Position numbers and translations under genes: made by a program. 36,548 nucleotides of DNA from positions 1 to 36,548 of the forward strand of contig DAOUEW010000088.1 of NCBI GenBank assembly GCA_034430275.1, written 5' to 3'. This document shows, in pieces, positions 19,799 to 28,188 of this stretch. Each line of letters begins with the position of its first letter. The first letter of the stretch is position 1. Below the pieces are notes generated by a model. The model had not been told where the DNA came from. It did not search any database and was given only the letters and a program-made list of their open reading frames with translations. Source of the stretch: JAUVXJ01 sp034430275 (GTDB lineage: Bacteria; Chloroflexota; Anaerolineae; UBA7937; B3-Chlor).

Positions 19799-22700
19799 AT
19801 GAAAACGACTTACTGGAAAACTGTGAGCCTCTGTTTGATCCTGGCCATGGCCTTGACTCTCTTGCCCACCCTGGCCTCCGCTGGTGAGCCGGAAGGGGTT
19901 GAAAGAGTGAACGTTGCAGCTTGTGAGGGCAAGATCACCCAGGCTCTGCCCATGATGAGAGCGACCAAGTTCGATGCCCACTATCGCGCCCCGCACGAAG
20001 GGCAGATCATCAACCTGCTGCGAGAGCATAGGGTTCTGCGGCTCAATGCCAGCCCGGACGAGATCCAGGCAGCCGTAGACGAGTTCATGCGGCAGTGGGC
20101 CAAGCGAAATCCGACCACCCCCAACCCGGAGAAGTTCCGGCAGTTGCTGAGGAACGAGCAGTTGGCTGCCGTGACTGGCAAGAGCCCTAAGGCAATGGGG
20201 TTGGCTGCGCAGGACATGAAGGTCCTGGTGGCATTGGTGGAGTTCACCGGCACTGACACCTTCACCTACAGCGCCGAGAACCCGGACTATGACCCGGATG
20301 ACCCTGACTCACCGGAGTGCATTGATGTGGAGGTGACCACCACTGGACCGCTGCACAACGAGATTCCAGCCCCTGGGCCCCGGGACAACAACACCATCTG
20401 GTTCGAAGACGCCACGCCGGAGCTGTATGAGGAGCTCTACTTCGGGACCGGCCCCGATGCTGGCGTCGTCATCAATCACCCCAACCTCGGCCCGGTGGAC
20501 TGCACGGGCATGACCGTGGGCAACTTTTACCTGGAGCAGTCGGAGGGGGTCTTCGCACCGCAGGGCCATATCCATCCCGAGTGGCTCCAATCAGTGCACT
20601 CCGAGGGGTGGTACGGCGCTGATAGCTGCGCGACCGGCTCCCATAACGTCCGATCCCATGATCTGTTCAAGGAAGTGGTGGACCTGGTGAACGCCGACGA
20701 CCCGAGCTTCCCGTGGCAGAACTATGACGGCGACGGCGATGGCATCGTGGACAACTTTACGGTGATCCACGCCGGCATGGGGCAGGAGGCCGGCGGGGGG
20801 TTGCAAGGCGATTTCGCCATCTGGTCCCACGCTACGGTGATTGACTGGCCCACCGGCTACCTAGCCTGCCCTGCGGGCTCGGCTGGTTGTCCCGACCGCG
20901 ACATCTACGTCCGAGAGGTCAGTATGGACCCAGAGAACTATGACATCGGGGTCGGCGCGGAGGAGTACGGCCACGCTGCCTTTGGCCTGCCGGACATCTA
21001 CACCACTGACTATCAGAGCTCCGTGGCCAACTGGGCCACCATGGAGGCCGGCTCGTGGAACGGACCGCTTGGCGGGATGCAGCCGGCTCCCTTCCCAGGC
21101 TGGTTCCGCTACGTCATCGGCTGGTGGGATCCAGTAGAAGTAGACTATGACGATGCGGCACTCGACGTGAAAATCGGCCAGCACTCACTGCGGCCGGATG
21201 GGACGGAGCAGGGGATGAAGATCAACCTGCCCGATAAGGTCGTCACTATCCCGAATCCCCTCGGCACCGGCAATGCCTGGTGGTCTGACCTGGGCGACTT
21301 GGTGCAGTATACCCTCACCCACAGCTTCGACCTGGTGGGGGCCACGGCGCCGATTACCTGCTCCTTCGCCAGCTACTGGAGCACCGAGGTGGACTGGGAC
21401 TACGGCTACGTGGAAGTGTCCAAGGACGGTGGGGCGACGTGGACTCTCTTGCAGGACATGGACGGCATCTTCACCGACACTGACCCCAACGGCAACAACG
21501 AGGGCTGGGGCCTGACCGGTGAAGACGAGGGTATCCTCCGCTTCGACCTCTCAGGCTATGCCGGAGATCAAGTTCTGGTACGCCTTCGCTACTCGACAGA
21601 CATGGCAGTGCAGTGGGATGGTTGGTGGGCCGACGACTTTTCCCTGGACGACGCCACAGGCAATCTCTTCTCTGACGACGTGGAGGCTGGCCCCGGTGAG
21701 TGGGTTGCCGATGGTTGGCGGATCGTCCCCCTCACGGAGAGCTACGCCCGCTACTACCTGGTCGAGTGGCGTAACCTGAGCGGCTTCGACGAGGGACTGA
21801 AGTATCCGTACCAGACAGTGTGGTCCAGCGATACGGAGTGGGAGGTGGACCGAGCGCCCTATACCGTGCCCGGCATGCTGCTGTGGTTCCGCGATGCCTC
21901 CTACAACTTTGACTACACGCTGAGCGATTCCTGGTACGACGCGCCGAGCTGGGGCCCCAAGCACGCCCTCATCGTAGTGGACAGCCATCCCTTCCCTTAC
22001 GGTTGGGAGGACTACCTCTACGACACTGGCGCACCTGTGCGGTTGAGCGGTCGTGTACAGTCCGCCGACGCTGCCTTCACCGTGCAGGACACCATATCGT
22101 TCACCATCCGCCTGGGGTACGACCCGGCTACAGGTGAGTATGTGGAGACGCCACTGGAGACCAAGATCTTCGGGCCACGGCCAGCGGTGAGCGTGTTCCA
22201 CGACTCCATAGGCTACTACCCCGGCTTCTACTACATGGGCGATGGCTACCTGTACTGGTGGGACGTTGATGCCAGTGCTGTGGTACCTGCGCAGGACAAC
22301 TATACCACAAAGATCACGGACCTCGACCGCATCCCGATTTATGACTTCTACGGTCTTGACGTCGGCACCGTGCTGGGCTCCGGCAATCCCGGCGACGATG
22401 AAGTGCAATTCGGTCTGCATCTGGCTGTGACCGACCAGGCCGAGGACGGTAGCTGGGGCATGGTGCACTTCTGGAACAGCATGAAGGGGTTGGACACCTC
22501 TTTCGAGGTGGATGCTACCACCGCTGAGAAGGGTGATGCACTGACCTACACGTGCCTCGTCGAGCAAAACATCGGGACCGCGGTTGACGCTCTCGCCGTC
22601 ATCCCTCTGAATACCGACAAGGTCGGATATGTGCCGGGGAGCGCCTTCGGTGGCGCGGTGCCTGTGCCCAGCGGTTTGTCGTCTGAGGAATTGGCTGAGC

Positions 22701-22963
22701 TATACGCCTCTGGCGGGTGGGAAGCTCTCAGCGAACTGGCCTCCAGCGCTGATGGCGAGATTGGCTCCATCGTCTGGATCCAGAGCCTGCGTACTGGCCA
22801 GGGGGCTGATGCGTTCGGCTTCTCCGTCGAGGTGCTGAGCGTGGCTGGCGAGATCGACATGGTAGCCTGCTTCTTGGATGATGGGGAGGTATTCCAGACA
22901 GAGCAGGCCGACACTGTAGCGGTCATAGCTAGGATCTACCTGCCGCTCATCTTCAAGAGCTAG
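19799..22963 (+). CDS. Secreted M6 (immune inhibitor A-like) metalloprotease-family protein with altered zinc motif
   Basis: 1054 aa. Signal peptide with probable cleavage after ASA28. A propeptide-like region (about 29-140) precedes an M6 catalytic-type domain (about 142-440). Family landmarks present: HAGMGQE (H324), IWSH (H344), the Met-turn region WATMEAGSWNG, and GLPD. The zinc motif, normally HExxHxxGLPD, reads E388-E389-Y-G-H392-A-A-F-G-L-P-D399, so the first His ligand is replaced by Glu and no other HExxH exists. Next comes a MAM/Peptidase_M6 C-type jelly roll (about 500-625), another beta domain, a DUF11-like domain (about 900-1000) and the tail RIYLPLIFKS. Probably surface-attached; activity is doubtful or uses unusual metal ligation. 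Two terminators follow before the convergent gene. Confidence 0.88.
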   Translation: MKTTYWKTVSLCLILAMALTLLPTLASAGEPEGVERVNVAACEGKITQALPMMRATKFDAHYRAPHEGQIINLLREHRVLRLNASPDEIQAAVDEFMRQWAKRNPTTPNPEKFRQLLRNEQLAAVTGKSPKAMGLAAQDMKVLVALVEFTGTDTFTYSAENPDYDPDDPDSPECIDVEVTTTGPLHNEIPAPGPRDNNTIWFEDATPELYEELYFGTGPDAGVVINHPNLGPVDCTGMTVGNFYLEQSEGVFAPQGHIHPEWLQSVHSEGWYGADSCATGSHNVRSHDLFKEVVDLVNADDPSFPWQNYDGDGDGIVDNFTVIHAGMGQEAGGGLQGDFAIWSHATVIDWPTGYLACPAGSAGCPDRDIYVREVSMDPENYDIGVGAEEYGHAAFGLPDIYTTDYQSSVANWATMEAGSWNGPLGGMQPAPFPGWFRYVIGWWDPVEVDYDDAALDVKIGQHSLRPDGTEQGMKINLPDKVVTIPNPLGTGNAWWSDLGDLVQYTLTHSFDLVGATAPITCSFASYWSTEVDWDYGYVEVSKDGGATWTLLQDMDGIFTDTDPNGNNEGWGLTGEDEGILRFDLSGYAGDQVLVRLRYSTDMAVQWDGWWADDFSLDDATGNLFSDDVEAGPGEWVADGWRIVPLTESYARYYLVEWRNLSGFDEGLKYPYQTVWSSDTEWEVDRAPYTVPGMLLWFRDASYNFDYTLSDSWYDAPSWGPKHALIVVDSHPFPYGWEDYLYDTGAPVRLSGRVQSADAAFTVQDTISFTIRLGYDPATGEYVETPLETKIFGPRPAVSVFHDSIGYYPGFYYMGDGYLYWWDVDASAVVPAQDNYTTKITDLDRIPIYDFYGLDVGTVLGSGNPGDDEVQFGLHLAVTDQAEDGSWGMVHFWNSMKGLDTSFEVDATTAEKGDALTYTCLVEQNIGTAVDALAVIPLNTDKVGYVPGSAFGGAVPVPSGLSSEELAELYASGGWEALSELASSADGEIGSIVWIQSLRTGQGADAFGFSVEVLSVAGEIDMVACFLDDGEVFQTEQADTVAVIARIYLPLIFKS

Positions 22964-23200
22964 ATTCCGCCGAGACGCTAGAGCTGACTGTGCTACACAA
23001 CAGCGACGCCGAGTCCGAACTGCTGCCCGATGGCGACTTTGGTGGGTGGCCCACTTCGCCACGGTGGTTGATCAGGTCGGTACTGAGGTGGGCGACTCCC
23101 GTCCGTTGCCGAAGGTGGCCTTGGTGCGCTCATCACCGCTGCTCAGTACCCGGAGGGCGGCGAAGGGCGTAGCACCAATCTGGCGCCCAGCGCCTGGGCT
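22964..23200 (+). pseudogene. Remnant of a 5'-nucleotidase/metallophosphatase gene
   Basis: Right after the M6 stop, one frame reads AETLELTVLHNSDAESELLP then DGDFGG. After one missing base near 23040-23046 the next frame continues VAHFATVVDQVGTEV. Together this resembles the mature N-terminus of secreted bifunctional UshA-type 5'-nucleotidases (LTVLHxxDxES...GGVAxFATVVD). There is no signal peptide, start codon or catalytic remainder, and the match fades after about 60 codons. It looks like a decayed or recombined fragment. An assembly error could explain the frameshift but not the missing parts. Confidence 0.5.
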
Positions 23201-23221
23201 GCTCGCGCTAGCTTCGGACAC

Positions 23222-23258
23222 AAAGACCCCGCTCCTCAAATCGGGGAACGGGGTCTTT
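23222..23258 (+). terminator. Intrinsic terminator of the M6 gene (bidirectional form)
   Basis: AAAGACCCCG pairs with CGGGGTCTTT across a 17-nt loop and is followed by CTTCATTC. The 10-bp stem with flanking A and T runs can act in both directions. Confidence 0.85.
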
Positions 23259-23262
23259 CTTC

Positions 23263-23290
23263 ATTCGTGTATTCGTGTGTGCAATTCGTG
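23263..23290. repeat. Three short ATTCGTG repeats
   Basis: ATTCGTG at 23263-23269, 23271-23277 and 23284-23290, between the two terminators. Similar low-complexity strings occur between genes in other bacteria (recollection); no function assigned. Confidence 0.6.
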
Positions 23291-23308
23291 GTCGGCCTGC
23301 ACACAAAA

Positions 23309-23346
23309 CAGAGCCTCGCCAGGTGGCTGACGAGGCTCTGTTCTTT
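23309..23346 (-). terminator. Intrinsic terminator of the 1548-aa protein gene
   Basis: The perfect 10-bp stem CAGAGCCTCG/CGAGGCTCTG has a 12-nt loop. On the minus strand it is followed by TTTTGTGTG, a good U tract; on the plus strand by the weaker TTCTTT. It lies 22 nt past the minus-strand stop. Confidence 0.85.
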
Positions 23347-23367
23347 GCTCAGGGAGCGCCGGATGTG

Positions 23368-26300
23368 CTAGGGCACAGACCGCTTGATAATCGGCAGATA
23401 GACGTGGCCCCACACCGGTGGTTGAATGAAGTACACATAGTTGCGCCCGATGCGGTGGTTGTGAGTGACGGCCTGTACCAACACTGTGTGAGGCTCGGTG
23501 CCGGCCACCAGTGTGGCGAAAGCAAAGCCCTCAATGGTAGTGGTCGTCGTGTAGAATATGTCATGGGTCTCGGCAAAATGGCCATAGTTCGTCATGAACG
23601 TCACCGTAATGCCGTCGAGGACAGAGTTGTACCAGAAATCCATCACATGCGCCGTAATCAGTGAGGTTGACGTCCCATCGGCGTAAATGCTCGCTGGATA
23701 TCCCCACACGTGCACGTGGTATGCCTCATCGGGCAGGAAGCGCACAGTAGTCGTGCCCTCGGCTGAATCCGCCGTTGCTGTTATTGTGGCCGTACCTGCA
23801 ACAGACTGCGAGGTCAGCGTGGCTGTAACTAGGCCACTGACCGTTGTTTGAAGGACGCTCCGTGTCCCAGAGTCGCGGAAGATGCCCAGATCGGTTTCCA
23901 GCTTGACCCACGTCGTGTCCGTGACCACAGTGTTGCTGCAATCCGCCACCCTGGCCACGATGGTGACATCGTAGAAATTCACATCCCCGTTGATCGGTAT
24001 GCTGCCCGGGTCAGCGGAGACCCCCACTAGTTCTGGGTTACCTGGCACTATCCACAGGTTGGTGAAGCCCGCCATAGCTGAGCCAGAGGCTACGCCAATC
24101 TGCTCTAGACTCCTGGGCCACGTCCTTAGCGGTCTGTCCAGAGCCGTCACGGTCGCCGTGACCTGGCCATTGATCGTGTGCGCTGGACTGGGCGACACAC
24201 TCACAGTATCAAAGACTACACCAAAGGTAACCGTTGTGCCGTCCTTGACCAGATTGTTGCAACGATCGTAGAGGGTCGCCGCGATCACTGCCTGGCCGCC
24301 GCAGTTCTGGATCGTGTCCGGCGTGATACCTACACTGATGCGATCCGCTGGGCCAGGTTCCAGAGTGAGCATCAAGGTGAAGGACCGAGAATCAGCCGTA
24401 GCTGTGATCACTGCTGTGCCAACGGTGCAGAATGGCTTGAAAGTGGTGTAAGCCCAGCCATTCCTTGTGGTTGTTGTTGTCGGTGAAATGGTGCCCAGGC
24501 TGTTCACCGTGAACGTGACGCCAGTGCCGTCTTGCACCGCGTTACCAGCGCAGTCCACAACCAGTGCGCTGATCTCCGATCCTGTGCCCCCCACTGGAAC
24601 TACAGGCGGTGAGGCGGTGAAGGTAATGCTGTATGGCAAGCCTGGTATCAGGTCAATGTGTTGCTCTGTGAGAGCTTCATGCGTCTCGCGGCTCGCTTTA
24701 ATCTTAATGGTGAGGTATGGGGCCCCGAATAGATACTCACCGGTGTGCAATGTTGAAGTAGCAACACCGTTCAATGGATTCCGCCACGCTGGGTCCATGT
24801 ACCCGCGCTCAGCCGGGAAAACGGCAAATTGTACGTCGGTGTCATTCGCCACCTGGTTGCCATACTCGTCCACGATTGTAGCGGTGACCACAGCCGTGTC
24901 GCCACAGACACGAACTGTCAGGGGATACGCGGTTGAAGTGACCGTGTATGGCAGGGCAGGCCCGAAGAAGACTTCAACGCTGGCCGTAGGCCCCCCTGGA
25001 GGAGCGATAGCTGCCGTTACAGTGGCCGTAGTCACCGTGGTGCCGGAACCCAGGCCGGTAATGCCGATGCCTTCCGTCGTCGTGACTGTGAGTGTAGTAC
25101 CGCCTGAAGCCTCAAGAGTTCCCGCAGTCGTGGTCAGGTTGACTGTCGCGCCGTCCACGAGGTTGCTGTAAGCATCCGTAACCGTGATCCTCAGTGTAGT
25201 GGTTATCTCGCCGCTACTGACCGGAATCACCGGCGGATGTGCAGTGATGGTTACCGCAGCAGGCGGTAGAATAGTAACGTTTACCGCACCGGTAGTGTTA
25301 TTGCCCGCGACAGGGTCAGGAATGTTTATACTAATCTCGGCGCCGTTCGTGAGAGTGACTGGCGTTGTCCATGACATCGCCCCGTCTGGCTGCGCTACAA
25401 CGGTGATGAATCCCGTCGGTCCAGGAGCCACGCTGCCTACGTTCCACACGTAGTCAGTGCCGGTAATAGGATTTGGCAAGTCGAAATCGTAGGCAGGAGT
25501 GGAACTCACATAGACCAGGCCAGCGGGCAGGGTATCGGTGATAAATGCACCGGTCGCTGTCCCTGGACCATGGTTGCCGTAAGTGATTGTAAAGGTCACT
25601 TTCTGTCCAGCATTCAGCGTGGTTGGCGAGGCGCTCTTGGAGATGTGTGCATCTGCTCCTTGGAAGTCAACGCTTGCCGTAGCGGTAATGATGGGATAGA
25701 GCGCCACAGACGTGCTGGTGACGATGCGGCCATCGTACACCGTTCCCCATAGTGTGGCGGTCTGGGAAATCGTGGCAGAAGTGAGAGTGGTGACAATCCG
25801 TCCGTGCGACGCCACAGCACCGCCGGAGCGGAAAGCATCCACCCTGATGGGCCCGGCACCCACCGGAGTCACTTTAATGGTATGCGGGCCAGTACCCAGC
25901 GCATTAGTGATAACATCTTCAACCCGGTACTCGAACACAGCAGGGGGAAGCAAACTGGACATGTTGATCGTTGTAATCGGCGTGGTGAAATCATCAACGT
26001 ACACATTCGCCGAGCCAACGCCCCCTTGTTTGATGTAGATCAAGGAGACCACCGGGGCGGTAAAGGTCCAGGATATCGTTGCCGCTGCATCAATGGTCCA
26101 CATGTAGGAACCACTGCTGGCACGAGCGTCTGGCGCAGGAGTCCAAATGCCTGTCCGGGCTACCGCCGCATCGTTTTCTTCTACATATCCATAGGGCACG
26201 CTGCCCAAACTGGTCGTGATGCCGATCATAGTGCCCGTGTGTGCCCAGAATCCAGCGACATCGCGAACCGTGGCCGTGATCGTCGCGGTTGAGCTGCCGT

Positions 26301-28014
26301 CAGCAGGCAGGCTGGTTGATGCAGCCTCAACGGTAATCTGTGTCGGCACACCAAGCGCCGGTTCGTAAACCACTTCCCCCAGCCCAAAACTATCGTAATC
26401 GTGTTCGATTTCGTTCTCAATGTCGCGTAAGGTGTACACACCCCAGTCATTGTATGTGGCCGTAATGTTATCGCTATAGCCGACCAGTTCTAGTTCTTTG
26501 CCACTGTTGTTGTTGAGACTGTTGTAGTAAGCGAGGTCGCCACCAATGATTATTTGGCGCTGTGACCAGGAACCGCCTGTCCTCTCCGCGCGGACACCTG
26601 TCGTGCCACCGTTGATTCTATTGCCTCGCAGGTTGATTTTCTGGATGATATTCGTACCGCTATTATCCTGCATGATCCAAACGCCGTATGTGCTGGTCGT
26701 GATTCTGTTCGCAGACAAGGTCAGGTCCCCCGCCCCATTGACCACATAAATGCCGGCTTCGCTCGCGCCGAGTAGTGAACCGATGATCGTATTGCCAGTG
26801 ATCAGCGTTCCCGTGTACGAGTCATGAACCTGGATGTCATAATCTGCGACAACGCCCCCGTTCCCGTACAGGACGTTGCCGGACACCGTCGTTGGCCCTG
26901 CTAAAACGCCGCTCGGAAACTGCTGTACTAATATGCCCCTCTTGCTGTTGTTGTAAATGGTATTGTCGCTTATCTCGCCCTTTGCCGTGAGGAAGGCAAT
27001 TCCCTCTCCAAAGCCGTGCACAGCGTTGTTGCGAATACGATAATCGGTAACATCCGTTACCCACGCGCTTGTGGCCTCGTCATAGTTTGCGATGCCACGT
27101 GGCGCAGTGCTGCTCTCGACCTCAAGGCCATCAATCGTGACACCGCTGGCCAGCACTCCTATGGCCGTACCCGACGTGACAGAGATGACCGTGCTGGCCG
27201 CTCCATGAGTGCTTGTCAGGGTAATGCTCTTGGTCACGGTGATAGGTCCGAGGTACTTGTTATAGGGATCGTTCGGCCCCACGTGCACCGTCCCGTTTGT
27301 TGCTACTGCCTGAACGCCATCCTGGATGGTCTTGAACGCGGTTACACCCCAGACGTAGGGTACACAGTTTGTATCGGAGTAGCTGTCATCCACCCACACT
27401 TCCATGGGGGCGAACTTGACTGCGTCTGCAACCACGAACGTGCCAGAACCCCCTAGGGTGGTAGCGTCGCTTAGGCGCACATAACCTGATGCTCCCGCCG
27501 CGAACGGGAACACGCCCAGGCTCTTCCAGCCAGAATCTGCAGCGAGCGGCGCTTGCTGGTTCTCCAGTTTTGTGAAGCTGCCGCCATCGTAGAAGACCGT
27601 GTACTCAGCATCATCACGGTGGTTAGAATCGACATAGTAATGCACGAGCACTTCGTACAGACCCTTGGCCAGGTCTGGCTTCCACTTTGCCCAGTCTCCG
27701 GCAGTCAACGTGGCGTCCGTGTACAGGAAGTCGTTATCGTAGCCACCGGCAGGCCACGCCAGCCATCCGTCAGGGCCTGACGGATTGGTACTGAAACCGG
27801 GCCACCCGTCGTCAATGCGGTAGCCAGTGGTGGATGAAACCAGGAGGTGAGCGCCCACATCGCCTGGCTTCGGCGCGAAAGGTTCGTCAGGCGCAAAAGG
27901 CCCAGGCTCTGGCGTTGCCGCCCAAGCAGGAAGCAAAGCCAGCGCTCCAAAGAGGGCACCGACGATGAATAGAAACGCGAGCACTGACTTGAGAATGTGC
28001 AGCTTGTGATGCAT
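23368..28014 (-). CDS. Giant modular surface protein (beta-helix, Ig-like/Big_1, DUF11), 1548 aa
   Basis: Start set at the ATG at 28014, because AGGAGGAGA lies 5 nt upstream; an in-frame TTG at 28053 has no binding site. Order: signal peptide (to about 33, ending PAWA); golvesin C-terminal-like beta-sandwich (about 60-203, ending ADAVKF); right-handed beta-helix of the NosD/PbH1 type (about 205-542, many NxI/GNxI turns, start VWVDDSY); a Big_1 Ig-like domain (about 556-779) with a nested beta-sandwich of about 125 aa; DUF11 (about 779-920); six Big_1-like domains (about 920-1538); tail VYLPIIKRSVP. Such proteins usually serve as adhesins or polysaccharide-binding surface proteins. No catalytic residues recognised. 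A smaller relative of the neighbouring upstream gene product. Confidence 0.88.
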   Translation of the reverse strand: MHHKLHILKSVLAFLFIVGALFGALALLPAWAATPEPGPFAPDEPFAPKPGDVGAHLLVSSTTGYRIDDGWPGFSTNPSGPDGWLAWPAGGYDNDFLYTDATLTAGDWAKWKPDLAKGLYEVLVHYYVDSNHRDDAEYTVFYDGGSFTKLENQQAPLAADSGWKSLGVFPFAAGASGYVRLSDATTLGGSGTFVVADAVKFAPMEVWVDDSYSDTNCVPYVWGVTAFKTIQDGVQAVATNGTVHVGPNDPYNKYLGPITVTKSITLTSTHGAASTVISVTSGTAIGVLASGVTIDGLEVESSTAPRGIANYDEATSAWVTDVTDYRIRNNAVHGFGEGIAFLTAKGEISDNTIYNNSKRGILVQQFPSGVLAGPTTVSGNVLYGNGGVVADYDIQVHDSYTGTLITGNTIIGSLLGASEAGIYVVNGAGDLTLSANRITTSTYGVWIMQDNSGTNIIQKINLRGNRINGGTTGVRAERTGGSWSQRQIIIGGDLAYYNSLNNNSGKELELVGYSDNITATYNDWGVYTLRDIENEIEHDYDSFGLGEVVYEPALGVPTQITVEAASTSLPADGSSTATITATVRDVAGFWAHTGTMIGITTSLGSVPYGYVEENDAAVARTGIWTPAPDARASSGSYMWTIDAAATISWTFTAPVVSLIYIKQGGVGSANVYVDDFTTPITTINMSSLLPPAVFEYRVEDVITNALGTGPHTIKVTPVGAGPIRVDAFRSGGAVASHGRIVTTLTSATISQTATLWGTVYDGRIVTSTSVALYPIITATASVDFQGADAHISKSASPTTLNAGQKVTFTITYGNHGPGTATGAFITDTLPAGLVYVSSTPAYDFDLPNPITGTDYVWNVGSVAPGPTGFITVVAQPDGAMSWTTPVTLTNGAEISINIPDPVAGNNTTGAVNVTILPPAAVTITAHPPVIPVSSGEITTTLRITVTDAYSNLVDGATVNLTTTAGTLEASGGTTLTVTTTEGIGITGLGSGTTVTTATVTAAIAPPGGPTASVEVFFGPALPYTVTSTAYPLTVRVCGDTAVVTATIVDEYGNQVANDTDVQFAVFPAERGYMDPAWRNPLNGVATSTLHTGEYLFGAPYLTIKIKASRETHEALTEQHIDLIPGLPYSITFTASPPVVPVGGTGSEISALVVDCAGNAVQDGTGVTFTVNSLGTISPTTTTTRNGWAYTTFKPFCTVGTAVITATADSRSFTLMLTLEPGPADRISVGITPDTIQNCGGQAVIAATLYDRCNNLVKDGTTVTFGVVFDTVSVSPSPAHTINGQVTATVTALDRPLRTWPRSLEQIGVASGSAMAGFTNLWIVPGNPELVGVSADPGSIPINGDVNFYDVTIVARVADCSNTVVTDTTWVKLETDLGIFRDSGTRSVLQTTVSGLVTATLTSQSVAGTATITATADSAEGTTTVRFLPDEAYHVHVWGYPASIYADGTSTSLITAHVMDFWYNSVLDGITVTFMTNYGHFAETHDIFYTTTTTIEGFAFATLVAGTEPHTVLVQAVTHNHRIGRNYVYFIQPPVWGHVYLPIIKRSVP

Positions 28015-28041
28015 GTTTCTCCTCCTACAAATGATGCAGCG

Positions 28042-28070
28042 ATGGTAACTCAACCAAAATGACGTGACAA
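28042..28070 (-). promoter_or_regulatory. Possible promoter of the 1548-aa protein gene
   Basis: Minus strand: TTGTCA (28070-28065), 17 bp, TACCAT (28047-28042). Acceptable but not strong; about 28 bp before the ATG, so the leader would be very short. Confidence 0.4.
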
Positions 28071-28091
28071 TTTTGCAAAAGATACGGCCCT

Positions 28092-28179
28092 TTCACCGCT
28101 GAGGACACTGAGAACGCGGAGAGTCAGGAGACATCTCTGCTGACTCTTTTTCCGCCATCTCAGCGGTCTCTGCGATGAA
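28092..28179. repeat. Imperfect 88-bp palindromic element between the giant genes
   Basis: The left arm starts TTCACCGCTGAGGACACTGAG and runs through CGCGGAGAGTCA. The right arm, read in reverse complement, runs from TTCATCGCAGAGACCGCTGAG through GGCGGAAAAAGAGTCA. The centre is GGAGACATCTCTGC, and the inner stem AGAGTCAG/CTGACTCT is followed on the plus strand by TTTT. It occupies nearly the whole gap after the stop of the larger giant gene. It resembles the intergenic palindromes of REP/MITE type, and may also stabilise or end transcripts. Confidence 0.7.
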
Positions 28180-28188
28180 TCAGTAGCC

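Noticed and set aside
28051..28053. TTG at 28053 as start of the 1548-aa protein
   Set aside because: It has no ribosome binding site and would add 13 polar residues before the signal peptide; AGGAGGAGA precedes the ATG at 28014.
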